Below, one piece after another: positions 53,800 through 61,406 of a stretch of 64,000 nucleotides of DNA (positions are counted from its first letter, which is position 1; every line of letters begins with the position of its first letter). Source of the stretch: TMED109 sp002684605 (GTDB taxonomy: Bacteria; Pseudomonadota; Alphaproteobacteria; TMED109); assembly GCA_913046335.1 (NCBI GenBank), contig CAJWSU010000006.1, positions 1-64,000 of the forward strand, written 5' to 3'. Below the pieces are notes generated by a model. The model had not been told where the DNA came from. It did not search any database and worked only from the letters and a program-made list of their open reading frames with translations. The position numbers were made by a program, and so were the translations under genes.

Positions 53800-53812
53800 T
53801 ACTTACCAAGTG

Positions 53813-53840
53813 CGTAGGTTATTGCACAGAACAACCTACG
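53813..53840. repeat. Inverted repeat CGTAGGTT...AACCTACG
   Basis: Perfect 8-bp arms at 53813-53820 and 53833-53840 with a 12-base loop (ATTGCACAGAAC). No T-run follows. Position within the repeat-rich region suggests a structured transcript or protein site. Confidence 0.45.
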
Positions 53841-53885
53841 GACACATAGAATCTTGGTTTTGTGCGGGTTTGGTTGAAAAATATA

Positions 53886-53916
53886 ACCTCCAAGTAAACA
53901 TAGTCACTTGGAAGTT
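53886..53916. repeat. Inverted repeat of the CCAAGT motif
   Basis: Arms of about 11 bases (AACCTCCAAGT at 53885-53895 and ACTTGGAAGTT at 53906-53916) pair at 10 positions around a 10-base loop. Located 50 bases before the MORN gene start, so it may lie in its 5' leader. Confidence 0.45.
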
Positions 53917-53965
53917 AAAAGACATTTTCTTTTAACATTGATAGGAAATTACCTATACTAATCTT

Positions 53966-54667
53966 ATGAAATATTTACTTATCCTATCCTGTCTTTTATT
54001 TACTTCCGTTGGGTGGAGTAAAGATATCAATTCTGATGATTTGGTAGAAAGAGATGGGCTATTTTATGAGAAATTTATGGATGTTCCTTTTACGGGAAAT
54101 AGTATTGGAATAGAACAAGGAAAAATAATTAAGGGAAAACGAGAAGGTAAATGGATAAAGTATTTTGAGAATGGTCAGTTTTTATTAGAAGGTAATTATA
54201 AAGACGGTAAAAAAGATGGTGAACAGTTATGGTATTATGAGAATGGTCAATTCCAATATAGATGGAATTACAAATACGGTAAAGAAGAGGGCGAATGGAA
54301 AATGTATTATGAGAGTGGAGAGTTATGGAAGAAAGGTAATTATAAAGACGGTAAAAAAGACGGTGAACAATTAAGTTATTGGGAGAATGGTCAGTTAGGA
54401 ATAAAAGGTAATTATAAAGACGGTATAAAAGATGGTGAACAGTTACATTATCATGAGAATGGTCAGTTAAAACATAAATGGAATTTCAAAGACCGTAAAA
54501 AAGACGGTGAAAATATTCATTACTGGGAAAATGGTCAGTTATGGGTGAAAGAAAATTACAAAGACGGTAAAAAAGATGGTGAAACTTTAGTGTATAATGA
54601 GAATGGTCAGTTTGAAAAAACTAAAATATACAAAGGTGGTAAATTAATTGAAATCATAACACCCTGA
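53966..54667 (+). CDS. Exported MORN-repeat (YwqK-like) protein
   Basis: 233 aa, signal peptide MKYLLILSCLLFTSVGWS, then about seven tandem 24-residue units of the form NYKDGKKDGEQLWYYENGQL. These are MORN/toxin-antitoxin YwqK-type repeats (Y-x-x-G-x-x-x-G...ENGQ). The repeats are also near-identical at the DNA level (72-bp period), which suggests recent expansion and copy-number variation. Function of the family is unclear; some annotation pipelines label it an antitoxin, but no toxin partner is visible and the signal peptide argues for an envelope or surface role. It is the cargo of the second guaA-bounded module. Confidence 0.82.
   Translation: MKYLLILSCLLFTSVGWSKDINSDDLVERDGLFYEKFMDVPFTGNSIGIEQGKIIKGKREGKWIKYFENGQFLLEGNYKDGKKDGEQLWYYENGQFQYRWNYKYGKEEGEWKMYYESGELWKKGNYKDGKKDGEQLSYWENGQLGIKGNYKDGIKDGEQLHYHENGQLKHKWNFKDRKKDGENIHYWENGQLWVKENYKDGKKDGETLVYNENGQFEKTKIYKGGKLIEIITP
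54120..54640 (+). repeat. 72-bp tandem repeats inside the MORN gene
   Basis: About seven in-frame 72-base units. AATTATAAAGACGGTAAAAA recurs almost unchanged at the start of several units, and GAGAATGGTCAGTT near their ends. The reading frame is kept in all. Units can change number by slippage or recombination. Confidence 0.75.
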
Positions 54668-54708
54668 TAACACCACCCCTCCTAATCTTAACAAAGTTTA
54701 AATTCTTT

Positions 54709-54789
54709 AGTTTCCAAGTAGTTTCCAAGTAAAAATAAAACCCTTACTCACCAATGATTACAGAAGATAAAACAATAGAATGGGAATAG
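54709..54789 (+). repeat. Direct repeat B, ending in a copy of the guaA 3' end
   Basis: 81-bp unit aligned to 53600-53679. Starts with two TTCCAAGT octamers (54712, 54723), then AAAACCCTTACTCACCAATG (54737 on), then AACAATAGAATGGGAATAG, which reads T-I-E-W-E-stop. The changes from guaA (GAG to GAA, TAA to TAG) are silent, as expected if this was once a coding guaA end. Five bases later the minus-strand gene at 54794 ends. Confidence 0.7.
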
Positions 54790-54793
54790 ATTT

Positions 54794-55057
54794 TTATATA
54801 ACCTTAGTCTGATATTTCCATATTAGTTTAACTTCATCTATAACTAAATTTTTTTTTAGGATATTCCCGTACCACCCACGAGGAATATTTGTTAAAAGTT
54901 TTTTACTATGATTAAATTCATATATTATAATTTTCTTAGCAAGTTCAGGTGTTTTAGATTCAATTATAAGTTCATTGTATATTGACTTTGTTCGTTTATC
55001 ATAATGGGTAAAATCAATATGAAACTTTAATCTATACTCATTATACCAGTTAGACAT
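54794..55057 (-). CDS. Hypothetical protein, no recognised family
   Basis: 87 aa from ATG 55057 (the frame can start at GTG 55087, 97 aa). Soluble, charged, aromatic-rich (MSNWYNEYRLKFHIDFTHYD), with no signal peptide, membrane span or known motif. It lies immediately outside direct repeat B on the opposite strand, so it may belong to the old chromosome flank or to a further island remnant. Real-gene status is moderately supported by length and codon pattern only. Confidence 0.5.
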   Translation of the reverse strand: MSNWYNEYRLKFHIDFTHYDKRTKSIYNELIIESKTPELAKKIIIYEFNHSKKLLTNIPRGWYGNILKKNLVIDEVKLIWKYQTKVI

Positions 55058-55223
55058 TTTGCAATAACTCACTTTATTAAAACCCACTAATAATAAAAAT
55101 GTATGTTATTTGACTTAATATTCAAAATAAAAATACTCTATTTAAATCTTAATTTTATAAATTGTCGTATATTTAATGAGTATTATTAAGATAATAAAAA
55201 AAAATGTAGAAATTTAATATAAA

Positions 55224-55439
55224 ATGAAAATAAAGAGAGAATTTACAGAGAGCGAAAAAAGTGAAATAATAGAGATGGCACTCTCTGATCATACAAGTTT
55301 TGAAAATATAAGAGGGTTGTATGGAATAGGAGAAAAAGACGTAAAAAAACTTATGAGAGAAAACATTAAAATAGGCTCATATAAAGCATGGAGAAAAAGA
55401 GTTAGAGTTTTTTCAGATAGAAGAGCTTCCTATAAATAG
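55224..55439 (+). CDS. TIGR03643/DUF2805 family protein
   Basis: 71-aa protein. EFTESEKSEIIEMALSDHTS, then IRGLYGIGEKDVKKLMREN and the basic end KAWRKRVRVFSDRRASYK match the DUF2805 family of small, probably helix-turn-helix-like proteins. Function not known. Complete; the region upstream (55088-55223) is AT-rich with nothing else recognised. Confidence 0.8.
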   Translation: MKIKREFTESEKSEIIEMALSDHTSFENIRGLYGIGEKDVKKLMRENIKIGSYKAWRKRVRVFSDRRASYK

Positions 55440-55533
55440 AATTTTACATAAAATTTTTCTCAGAAAAAAAATACTAATAAATAATACTTCTTTAGAGGCA
55501 CTTAATTACAAAAAAAGGTATAGAAGTTATAAA

Positions 55534-55869
55534 ATGACTAAATGCTTATTAATTTTATGCATGTTTCTTTTTCCATATTCTTTACTCGCATTTGATAAGA
55601 ATGATTTAAGTAAATTAAAAGTAACGGGTAATTGCTTAAATTGTAACCTTCAAAATGCAGATTTAGGTGGCATGAATTTAAGAGGTGCAAATCTAGAAGG
55701 GTCTTCTTTAAAAGGCTCTATTCTCATAGGAACTGATTTATCATATTCAAACCTTAAAGGAGCAAACTTAGCAAGTGCTTTTATTAGATCAACTAATTTT
55801 TGTAATAGCATTATGCCAGAGGGTAATATAAGTATTGATGGGTGTTCTAATAGTGAAATTCCTGAATAA
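55534..55869 (+). CDS. Exported pentapeptide-repeat protein
   Basis: 111 aa with a signal peptide (MTKCLLILCMFLFPYSLLAF). Residues ~38-92 are about eleven A(D/N)LxX-type units (LQNADLGGMNLRGANLEGSS), forming a right-handed beta-helix. Cysteines in NCLNCN and NFCNS flank the repeat. Its role is unknown; such small exported repeat proteins are common and of unclear function. Followed after 90 bases by the VOC gene. Confidence 0.82.
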   Translation: MTKCLLILCMFLFPYSLLAFDKNDLSKLKVTGNCLNCNLQNADLGGMNLRGANLEGSSLKGSILIGTDLSYSNLKGANLASAFIRSTNFCNSIMPEGNISIDGCSNSEIPE

Positions 55870-55959
55870 AAATGAATTTCAAAAAAAAAATATAGCAAAA
55901 ATGTTAATTTTTTGATAAATACACTCAATTATTAACCCCATCCTCTTAAGGAGATAAAA

Positions 55960-56385
55960 ATGAGCAACATATTTCATCTAGCAATTCCCGCAGGTAAATT
56001 AGAAAATACTTTACCTTTTTATACCGATATATTGGGATGTACTGTTGGTCCATTTGAAAAAGGCAGATGGCAGGATATTGATTTTTGGGGAAATGAGTTG
56101 ACGCTACATGAAACTCACCCTAGAGAAAATAAAGGTAAAGAAAGAGAACTTCATGACGTAGATATGGGTGCTGTATGTGTGCCTCATTTTGGCGTCCATT
56201 TAGATTGGGACAGTTATTTAGAAGTAAAAAAGAGAGTAGAAGGTGGAGTTGGGTTTTATGATGCACCTTATATCCGGTTTGAAGGTAAAGAAACACAACA
56301 GGAGACTTTTTTTGTAGAAGATCCAAACTTTAATATGTTAGAAATTAAAAGTCCGCAAGGGACGTATTATAATTCTAAAGGGTAA
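55960..56385 (+). CDS. VOC-superfamily (glyoxalase/dioxygenase-fold) protein
   Basis: 141 aa. MSNIFHLAIPAGKLENTLPF begins the first beta-alpha-beta unit with a metal-ligand histidine; FGVHLDWDSYLEV begins the second; ETFFVEDPNFNMLEIKSP near the end carries the metal-binding glutamate. These are the features of vicinal-oxygen-chelate proteins. Substrate unknown. AAGGAG before ATG 55960; ppnP starts 3 bases after its stop. Confidence 0.87.
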   Translation: MSNIFHLAIPAGKLENTLPFYTDILGCTVGPFEKGRWQDIDFWGNELTLHETHPRENKGKERELHDVDMGAVCVPHFGVHLDWDSYLEVKKRVEGGVGFYDAPYIRFEGKETQQETFFVEDPNFNMLEIKSPQGTYYNSKG

Positions 56386-56388
56386 ATA

Positions 56389-56703
56389 ATGTCTGAATTC
56401 AATAATGTAAAAGTCAATAAAGAAGCAAATATTTACTTTGATGGGAAAGTGATAAGTAGAACAATAACATTTGCAGATAATTCAATTAAAACATTGGGAG
56501 TTATGCTTCCAGGCGAATATGAATTTAACACTGAAAAAAAAGAGCTTATGGAGATTTATACGGGAGAGCTTGCTGTGCTTCTAAATAATAGTGAGGAATG
56601 GGAGGCAATAGAGGCAGGTATGTCATTTTCTGTGCCTGCAAAATCTAAGTTTAATATAAAAATTTATAAAATTACAAATTATTGCTGTACATATTTTGAA
56701 TAA
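56389..56703 (+). CDS. ppnP: Pyrimidine/purine nucleoside phosphorylase PpnP
   Basis: 104-aa cupin (former DUF1255) that phosphorolyses nucleosides. NVKVNKEANIYFDGKVISRT, KTLGVMLPGEYEF and EWEAIEAGMSFSVPAKSKFN are the family landmarks; the C-terminus KITNYCCTYF resembles the usual DYCCSYL-type end. Co-transcribed with the VOC gene. Confidence 0.9.
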   Translation: MSEFNNVKVNKEANIYFDGKVISRTITFADNSIKTLGVMLPGEYEFNTEKKELMEIYTGELAVLLNNSEEWEAIEAGMSFSVPAKSKFNIKIYKITNYCCTYFE

Positions 56704-56724
56704 ATTATTGTTTTTGGCATAAAT

Positions 56725-58536
56725 TTGTCACCACCTATTCTTACACTTAAAAATATACATTTAACTTTTGGAGGAACTCCTTTACTTGAAGGAGCAGAAA
56801 TTTCTGTCTCCAAAGGAGACAGAATCTGTTTAGTTGGAAGAAATGGATCAGGAAAATCAACTTTATTAAAGATAGCAGCTGGAATAGATAAGCCTGATGA
56901 TGGAGAAAGATTTATACAACCAGGGGTTTCTTTAAGTTACTTACCACAGGAACCTAATTTTGAAGGCTATAAAACTATTTCAGATTATGTACTAGCAGAT
57001 CTAAATGTTGAAGATTCTCCTGAGAGAGCAAATTGGCTAATTAAACAATTTAATTTAAACCCCAACGAAAGATTATCTAATTTATCTGGAGGAGAGGCAA
57101 GAAGATGTGCTCTAGCTCGTTCTTTAGCACCAGAACCTGATATTTTACTTTTAGATGAACCAACTAACCATCTCGATCTTCCTATAATAGAATGGCTTGA
57201 ATCTGAACTTAATAATATTAGATCAGCATTAGTTTTGATAAGTCATGATAGAAGGTTTTTACAAAACCTCTCACGCTCAACGATTTGGATTAATCAAGGG
57301 GTCACACATAAATTAAATAAAAGTTTTATAAATTTTGAATCTTGGAGAGAAGACTTCATTGAAAATGAAATTATTAAAAGGCATAAATTAGATAGGAAGC
57401 TAGTTGCAGAAACTGAATGGCTTAATCAGGGAGTAAGTGGTAGGCGAAAAAGAAATATGGGAAGACTTAACGCTCTTAAAGATCTTCGAGTAAAAAGAAA
57501 AAATGATAGGCCGGTTTTATCTAATATAGATATGGTTGCAAATAAAGTAGAAATATCTGGAAAGCGTGTCTCTTTAGTAAAAAATATCTCAAAATCATAT
57601 GAAGATAAAAATCTTATAGATAATTTTTCTACAATTATTCAGCGAAGAGATAGAATAGGAATAATAGGATCTAATGGTTCTGGAAAAACCACACTATTAA
57701 ATATATTAATTGGAAAAACTGAACCTGATAAAGGGGTCGTATATCTAGGAAAGAATTTAGATATTCAAATATTAGATCAAAAAAGAGATAGCCTAGATAA
57801 TAAGATGACTCTGGCTAATGCATTAACGGGAGGAGGAGATACTGTTGAAATAAATGGAGTATCTAAACATGTAATAGGATATATGAAGAGCTTTTTATTC
57901 TCACCGGAACAAGCAAGAACCCCTTTAAAAGTGCTTTCTGGAGGAGAGCGAGGTAGAATTATGTTAGCTCGTGCTCTGGCAAAATCTTCTAACTTTTTAA
58001 TTTTAGATGAGCCAACTAATGATTTAGATATAGAAACATTAGACCTTCTTCAAGAGTTGTTAAGCGATTATCAAGGCACTGTTATTTTAGTAAGTCATGA
58101 TAGAGATTTTTTAGACCGTGTAGTAACTTCTGTGATTGCTTATGAAGGAAAGGGTAAGTGGATAGAATACGCAGGAGGTTATAGTGATATGCTTGATCAA
58201 AAAAATAAAAAAATTAATTTAATGAAAGATTTAGAAAAAAAAGAATCTAAAATAAATAATAAAAATAATTCAAAATCAATGCCAAGGCTTACCTATAAAG
58301 ACAAATATGCGCTAGAAACATTACCAAAAGTAATTGAAAAATATATAGTAGAGATTAAAATACAAAATGATATTTTATCTGAACCAAATTTGTATGCATC
58401 TAACCCAGATTTATTTAACTTAACTTCTAAAAAACTAAAAAATATTGATAGTGATTTAAAAGAAGCTGAACAGAAATGGCTAGAATTAGAGATTAAAAGT
58501 GAAACATTAAAATCAGAAAAAATTAATGATAATTAA
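56725..58536 (+). CDS. uup: ABC-F family ATPase Uup
   Basis: 603-aa ribosome- or DNA-associated ATPase with two ABC modules: Walker A GRNGSGKST near residue 38 with LSGGEARR near 130, and GSNGSGKTT near 315 with LSGGERGR near 405. A linker (RKRNMGRLNALKDLRVKRKN) and a lysine-rich C-terminal coiled-coil (residues ~490-600) mark it as the Uup branch. No membrane domain, so not a transporter. TTG start at 56725. Confidence 0.92.
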   Translation: MSPPILTLKNIHLTFGGTPLLEGAEISVSKGDRICLVGRNGSGKSTLLKIAAGIDKPDDGERFIQPGVSLSYLPQEPNFEGYKTISDYVLADLNVEDSPERANWLIKQFNLNPNERLSNLSGGEARRCALARSLAPEPDILLLDEPTNHLDLPIIEWLESELNNIRSALVLISHDRRFLQNLSRSTIWINQGVTHKLNKSFINFESWREDFIENEIIKRHKLDRKLVAETEWLNQGVSGRRKRNMGRLNALKDLRVKRKNDRPVLSNIDMVANKVEISGKRVSLVKNISKSYEDKNLIDNFSTIIQRRDRIGIIGSNGSGKTTLLNILIGKTEPDKGVVYLGKNLDIQILDQKRDSLDNKMTLANALTGGGDTVEINGVSKHVIGYMKSFLFSPEQARTPLKVLSGGERGRIMLARALAKSSNFLILDEPTNDLDIETLDLLQELLSDYQGTVILVSHDRDFLDRVVTSVIAYEGKGKWIEYAGGYSDMLDQKNKKINLMKDLEKKESKINNKNNSKSMPRLTYKDKYALETLPKVIEKYIVEIKIQNDILSEPNLYASNPDLFNLTSKKLKNIDSDLKEAEQKWLELEIKSETLKSEKINDN

Positions 58537-58574
58537 ATTATTTTAGTTATGCATTATTTTTGCTAAGGTGTTTT

Positions 58575-58991
58575 ATGGATAGTTTTGAGGTTGATAGTAA
58601 ATTAAATCATGACACATATTTTGTGTCTGATCTAAATTTATGCAGATTACTTATTATGAACGACTCTAATTATCCATGGTTAATTTTGGTTCCAAGAAGA
58701 TTTAACATAACTGAAATATATCAACTTTCAAATGAAGATAGATTCCAATTAGATTTTGAAATAAATTTTCTCTCAGAGAAATTAGCAAATTATTATAAGG
58801 CTGATAAAATGAATATTGCATCAATAGGCAATATCGTATCTCAATTACATATCCATATTATTGTTCGAAAAAAAACAGACTTATTGTGGCCAGAAACTAT
58901 TTGGGGTAAGAAAAATACTTTATTTTATAGTAAAGAAGATATAGAAAATACTATCTCTATTATTAAAAATTTATTAACTAACTATAAATAG
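58575..58991 (+). CDS. HIT-family hydrolase
   Basis: 138 aa. IGNIVSQLHIHIIVRKKTD carries the histidine-triad motif in its QLHIHII variant, and LLWPETIWG follows as in this bacterial subgroup. Likely a nucleotide-phosphate hydrolase or transferase. The frame opens at TTG 58560, but AAGGTG precedes ATG 58575. No close operon partner. Confidence 0.88.
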   Translation: MDSFEVDSKLNHDTYFVSDLNLCRLLIMNDSNYPWLILVPRRFNITEIYQLSNEDRFQLDFEINFLSEKLANYYKADKMNIASIGNIVSQLHIHIIVRKKTDLLWPETIWGKKNTLFYSKEDIENTISIIKNLLTNYK

Positions 58992-59032
58992 AATTTTTTA
59001 AAATTATAAAAATTTTTGAAAGGCATATAAAT

Positions 59033-60043
59033 ATGAAGCATAATAAATACAGAAAATTAGGAAAAAATGGTGCGGAAGTTGCTCCTATTGGAATTGGAGC
59101 TATGTCTTTTACAAACTTTTATGGGCCATGCAATGATGAGCAGGCAGACAAAGTTTTAACTGCAGCTTTAGATTTAAATTTAAAACATATAGATACTTCT
59201 AATATTTATGGTATGGGTAAATCTGAAGAGAGGATTGGAGAGTTTTTATCAAAACAAGGTAAGCAAGCAAATAGTTTATTTAATATTGCAACAAAAGCAT
59301 CTATTTTTAGTGATCCAGAAACAGGTAAAAGAGGATTTAATAATGAGGGCGCCCATTTAGAAGAAGAGTTAGATAAGAGTTTAAAAAGAATGGGCGTAGA
59401 TTGTGTAGATTTATTTTATGTTCATAGAAGAGATCATAATATAGAAATTGAAGAGGTAACAGAGTCTCTATCAAATTTAGTAAAAAAGGGTAAGACAAAA
59501 AGTATTGGATATTCAGAAATTGCACCTTCATCTCTTAAGCGTGCATCAGCTATACATCATATAGCAGCAGTTCAGTCTGAATATTCATTATCGACTCGTG
59601 CTCCTGAGATGGGCTTAGTTCAGGCATGTGAAGAGTTAGGTACAGCATTAGTAGCATTTAGTCCTGTTGGAAGAACATTTTTAACAGACAGTCCTCTATC
59701 GTATGATTTTGCACAAACATTAGATTTTACAAAGGTAAATCCTCGATTTAAACAGCCAAATTATGATAAAAATATTATAATAAGTGATAAATTTAGAAAG
59801 TATTCTAAAGATTCAGGAATAGCGAGTGCTACATTATCCATCGCTTGGCTTTTAGCTAAAAGTGAAAGTATAATACCTATTCCTGGAACACGATCTGTAA
59901 AACATTTACATGAATTAGCTGCCGCTATGGAAGTTGATTTTACGGATAAAATGATGTCAGAAATAGAAAATATTCTTCCTTTGGGTTGGGCATACGGAGA
60001 CAGATATTCAGATGCGCAATGGATCGGTCCAGAGCGTTATTAA
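59033..60043 (+). CDS. Aldo/keto reductase
   Basis: 336-aa NADPH-dependent barrel oxidoreductase. KLGKNGAEVAPIGIGAMSF at the start, DTSNIYGMGKSEERIGEFL near residue 58 with the catalytic tyrosine, YVHRRDHNIEIEEV near 130, and IPIPGTRSVKHL near 280. Resembles the YghZ/Tas or pyridoxal-reductase-like branch. Substrate not known. AAAGG precedes ATG 59033. Confidence 0.9.
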   Translation: MKHNKYRKLGKNGAEVAPIGIGAMSFTNFYGPCNDEQADKVLTAALDLNLKHIDTSNIYGMGKSEERIGEFLSKQGKQANSLFNIATKASIFSDPETGKRGFNNEGAHLEEELDKSLKRMGVDCVDLFYVHRRDHNIEIEEVTESLSNLVKKGKTKSIGYSEIAPSSLKRASAIHHIAAVQSEYSLSTRAPEMGLVQACEELGTALVAFSPVGRTFLTDSPLSYDFAQTLDFTKVNPRFKQPNYDKNIIISDKFRKYSKDSGIASATLSIAWLLAKSESIIPIPGTRSVKHLHELAAAMEVDFTDKMMSEIENILPLGWAYGDRYSDAQWIGPERY

Positions 60044-60049
60044 TATTTT

Positions 60050-61309
60050 ATGTCTTTAGATAAACCAGCTATATATGATGTAATTATACTAGGTGCAGGA
60101 GCAGCTGGATTAATGGCTGCTTTAACGGCTGCTAAAAGAGGAAGAAAAGTATTAATTCTCGAAAAATCAAATAAAGTAGGTAAAAAAATTCTTATGTCTG
60201 GAGGTGGTAGATGTAATTTTACCAATCAGTTTGTGACTGCAGATAATTTTCTATCTCACAACCGTCATTTTTGTAAAGGAGCTTTAAGTCGCTATTCATC
60301 ACAAGATTTTATAGATATGGTGGAAAAGTATAATATTAAATATGAAAAACGAAAGCATAACCAATTATTTTGCCTGAATTCGTCTAAAGATATTTTAAAT
60401 ATGCTGCTCAAAGAATGTGAAAAACAAGATGTGCAAATAATAACACATTGTGAGGTAAGCTTCGTATCTAACTTATATAAAAATATATTAGAATATAACT
60501 CTTTATATAAAGAAAACAAATCTAGATTCTTAATAAGAGGAATACAATCTTCAGAAAAAACTTTTGAGAAAAAGTGTAATTCTTTAGTGGTAGCTACAGG
60601 AGGGCTTTCAGTTCCTACATTAGGAGGAAGTGGCTATGGGTATAATATAGCGGAACAATTTTCTTTATTAAAGAAAGATACAAGCCCAGGTTTAGTTCCC
60701 TTTACTTTTGATGAAAATTTTAAAGCTATTTCAGATAGATTATCAGGCATTGCTTTTGAGGTTATTGTTAAATGTAATAAAATTAGTTTTAGAGAAAACC
60801 TTTTATTTACACATAGAGGCTTAAGTGGGCCTGCAATACTTCAGATTTCAAGCTATTGGAAGCCTGGAGACGCTATTATAATAAATTTGATGCCAAATAA
60901 AAATAGCTACAAGCTCTTGATAAGTGCAAAAAATAACAAAAAGCATTCCTTATTAAGAACATACTTAAATGATAAATTTCCGAAAGCTTTTGTGTTAGAA
61001 ATGCAAAAACTATGGTGGCAAGATTTGTCAGAAAAACCTTTAGCGGAGATACCTGATAAAAAATTAAAGTTCATTGGTGAAAAAATCAATGCTTGGGAGT
61101 TAAAGCCATCCTCCACTGAAGGCTATAGAACAGCGGAAGTTACTTTAGGTGGGGTAGATACAGACTATCTTAGTTCTAAAACTATGGAAGTAAAGCATCA
61201 GCCAGGGTTGTATTTTATAGGTGAAGTAATAGATATAAGTGGTCATTTAGGAGGGTTTAACTTTCAATGGGCATGGGCTTCAGGGTATACAGCTGGTTTA
61301 TACATATAA
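60050..61309 (+). CDS. BaiN/HI0933-type NAD(P)/FAD-dependent oxidoreductase
   Basis: 419-aa flavoprotein. FAD-binding DVIILGAGAAGLMAALTAAK at the N-terminus, KKILMSGGGRCNFTN near residue 43, LVVATGGLSVPTLGGSGYGY near residue 184, and C-terminal GLYFIGEVIDISGHLGGFNF with the FAD-contacting GD-type motif. Function of the family is not well defined (YhiN, BaiN). 6 bases after the aldo/keto reductase stop, so an operon is likely. Confidence 0.9.
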   Translation: MSLDKPAIYDVIILGAGAAGLMAALTAAKRGRKVLILEKSNKVGKKILMSGGGRCNFTNQFVTADNFLSHNRHFCKGALSRYSSQDFIDMVEKYNIKYEKRKHNQLFCLNSSKDILNMLLKECEKQDVQIITHCEVSFVSNLYKNILEYNSLYKENKSRFLIRGIQSSEKTFEKKCNSLVVATGGLSVPTLGGSGYGYNIAEQFSLLKKDTSPGLVPFTFDENFKAISDRLSGIAFEVIVKCNKISFRENLLFTHRGLSGPAILQISSYWKPGDAIIINLMPNKNSYKLLISAKNNKKHSLLRTYLNDKFPKAFVLEMQKLWWQDLSEKPLAEIPDKKLKFIGEKINAWELKPSSTEGYRTAEVTLGGVDTDYLSSKTMEVKHQPGLYFIGEVIDISGHLGGFNFQWAWASGYTAGLYI

Positions 61310-61406
61310 TTTTTTAAATGTAACTATTCTTCCATATTTTATAGATAGAAATTATTTAAAATATGAATTAGTATTAAATAAAAGATAACTATAAAAGGTG
61401 TATTAA

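Larger units (their letters stand above)
53373..53965. other. Repeat-rich accessory intergenic region
   Basis: 593 bases without a convincing gene. It contains direct repeats (AATGAGTTTCAAAG at 53423-53436 and 53596-53609), the first ~80-bp guaA-like repeat (53600-53679), a 90-bp inverted repeat (53691-53780), and further stems at 53813-53840 and 53886-53916. TTCCAAGT or its complement appears several times. Parts look visibly less AT-rich than the surroundings (53760-53880). Confidence 0.6.

Noticed and set aside
53373..53965. Retron or CRISPR array in the repeat-rich region
   Set aside because: No reverse transcriptase or cas gene in the window; the repeats are not regularly spaced and differ in orientation.
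53966..54667. Toxin-antitoxin module based on the YwqK 'antitoxin' label
   Set aside because: No toxin-like neighbour, and the protein has a signal peptide, which does not suit a cytoplasmic antitoxin.
53373..55223. Insertion sequence
   Set aside because: No transposase fragment found on either strand; the repeats end in a guaA-derived core rather than in IS-type terminal inverted repeats with target duplication.
55440..55533. Small RNA or terminator after the TIGR03643 gene
   Set aside because: Only A/T runs without a convincing stem.
61310..61406. Possible glycine riboswitch before malate synthase G, as in SAR11
   Set aside because: Only 97 AT-rich bases, with no conserved GGAGA-type core or paired elements of a glycine riboswitch.
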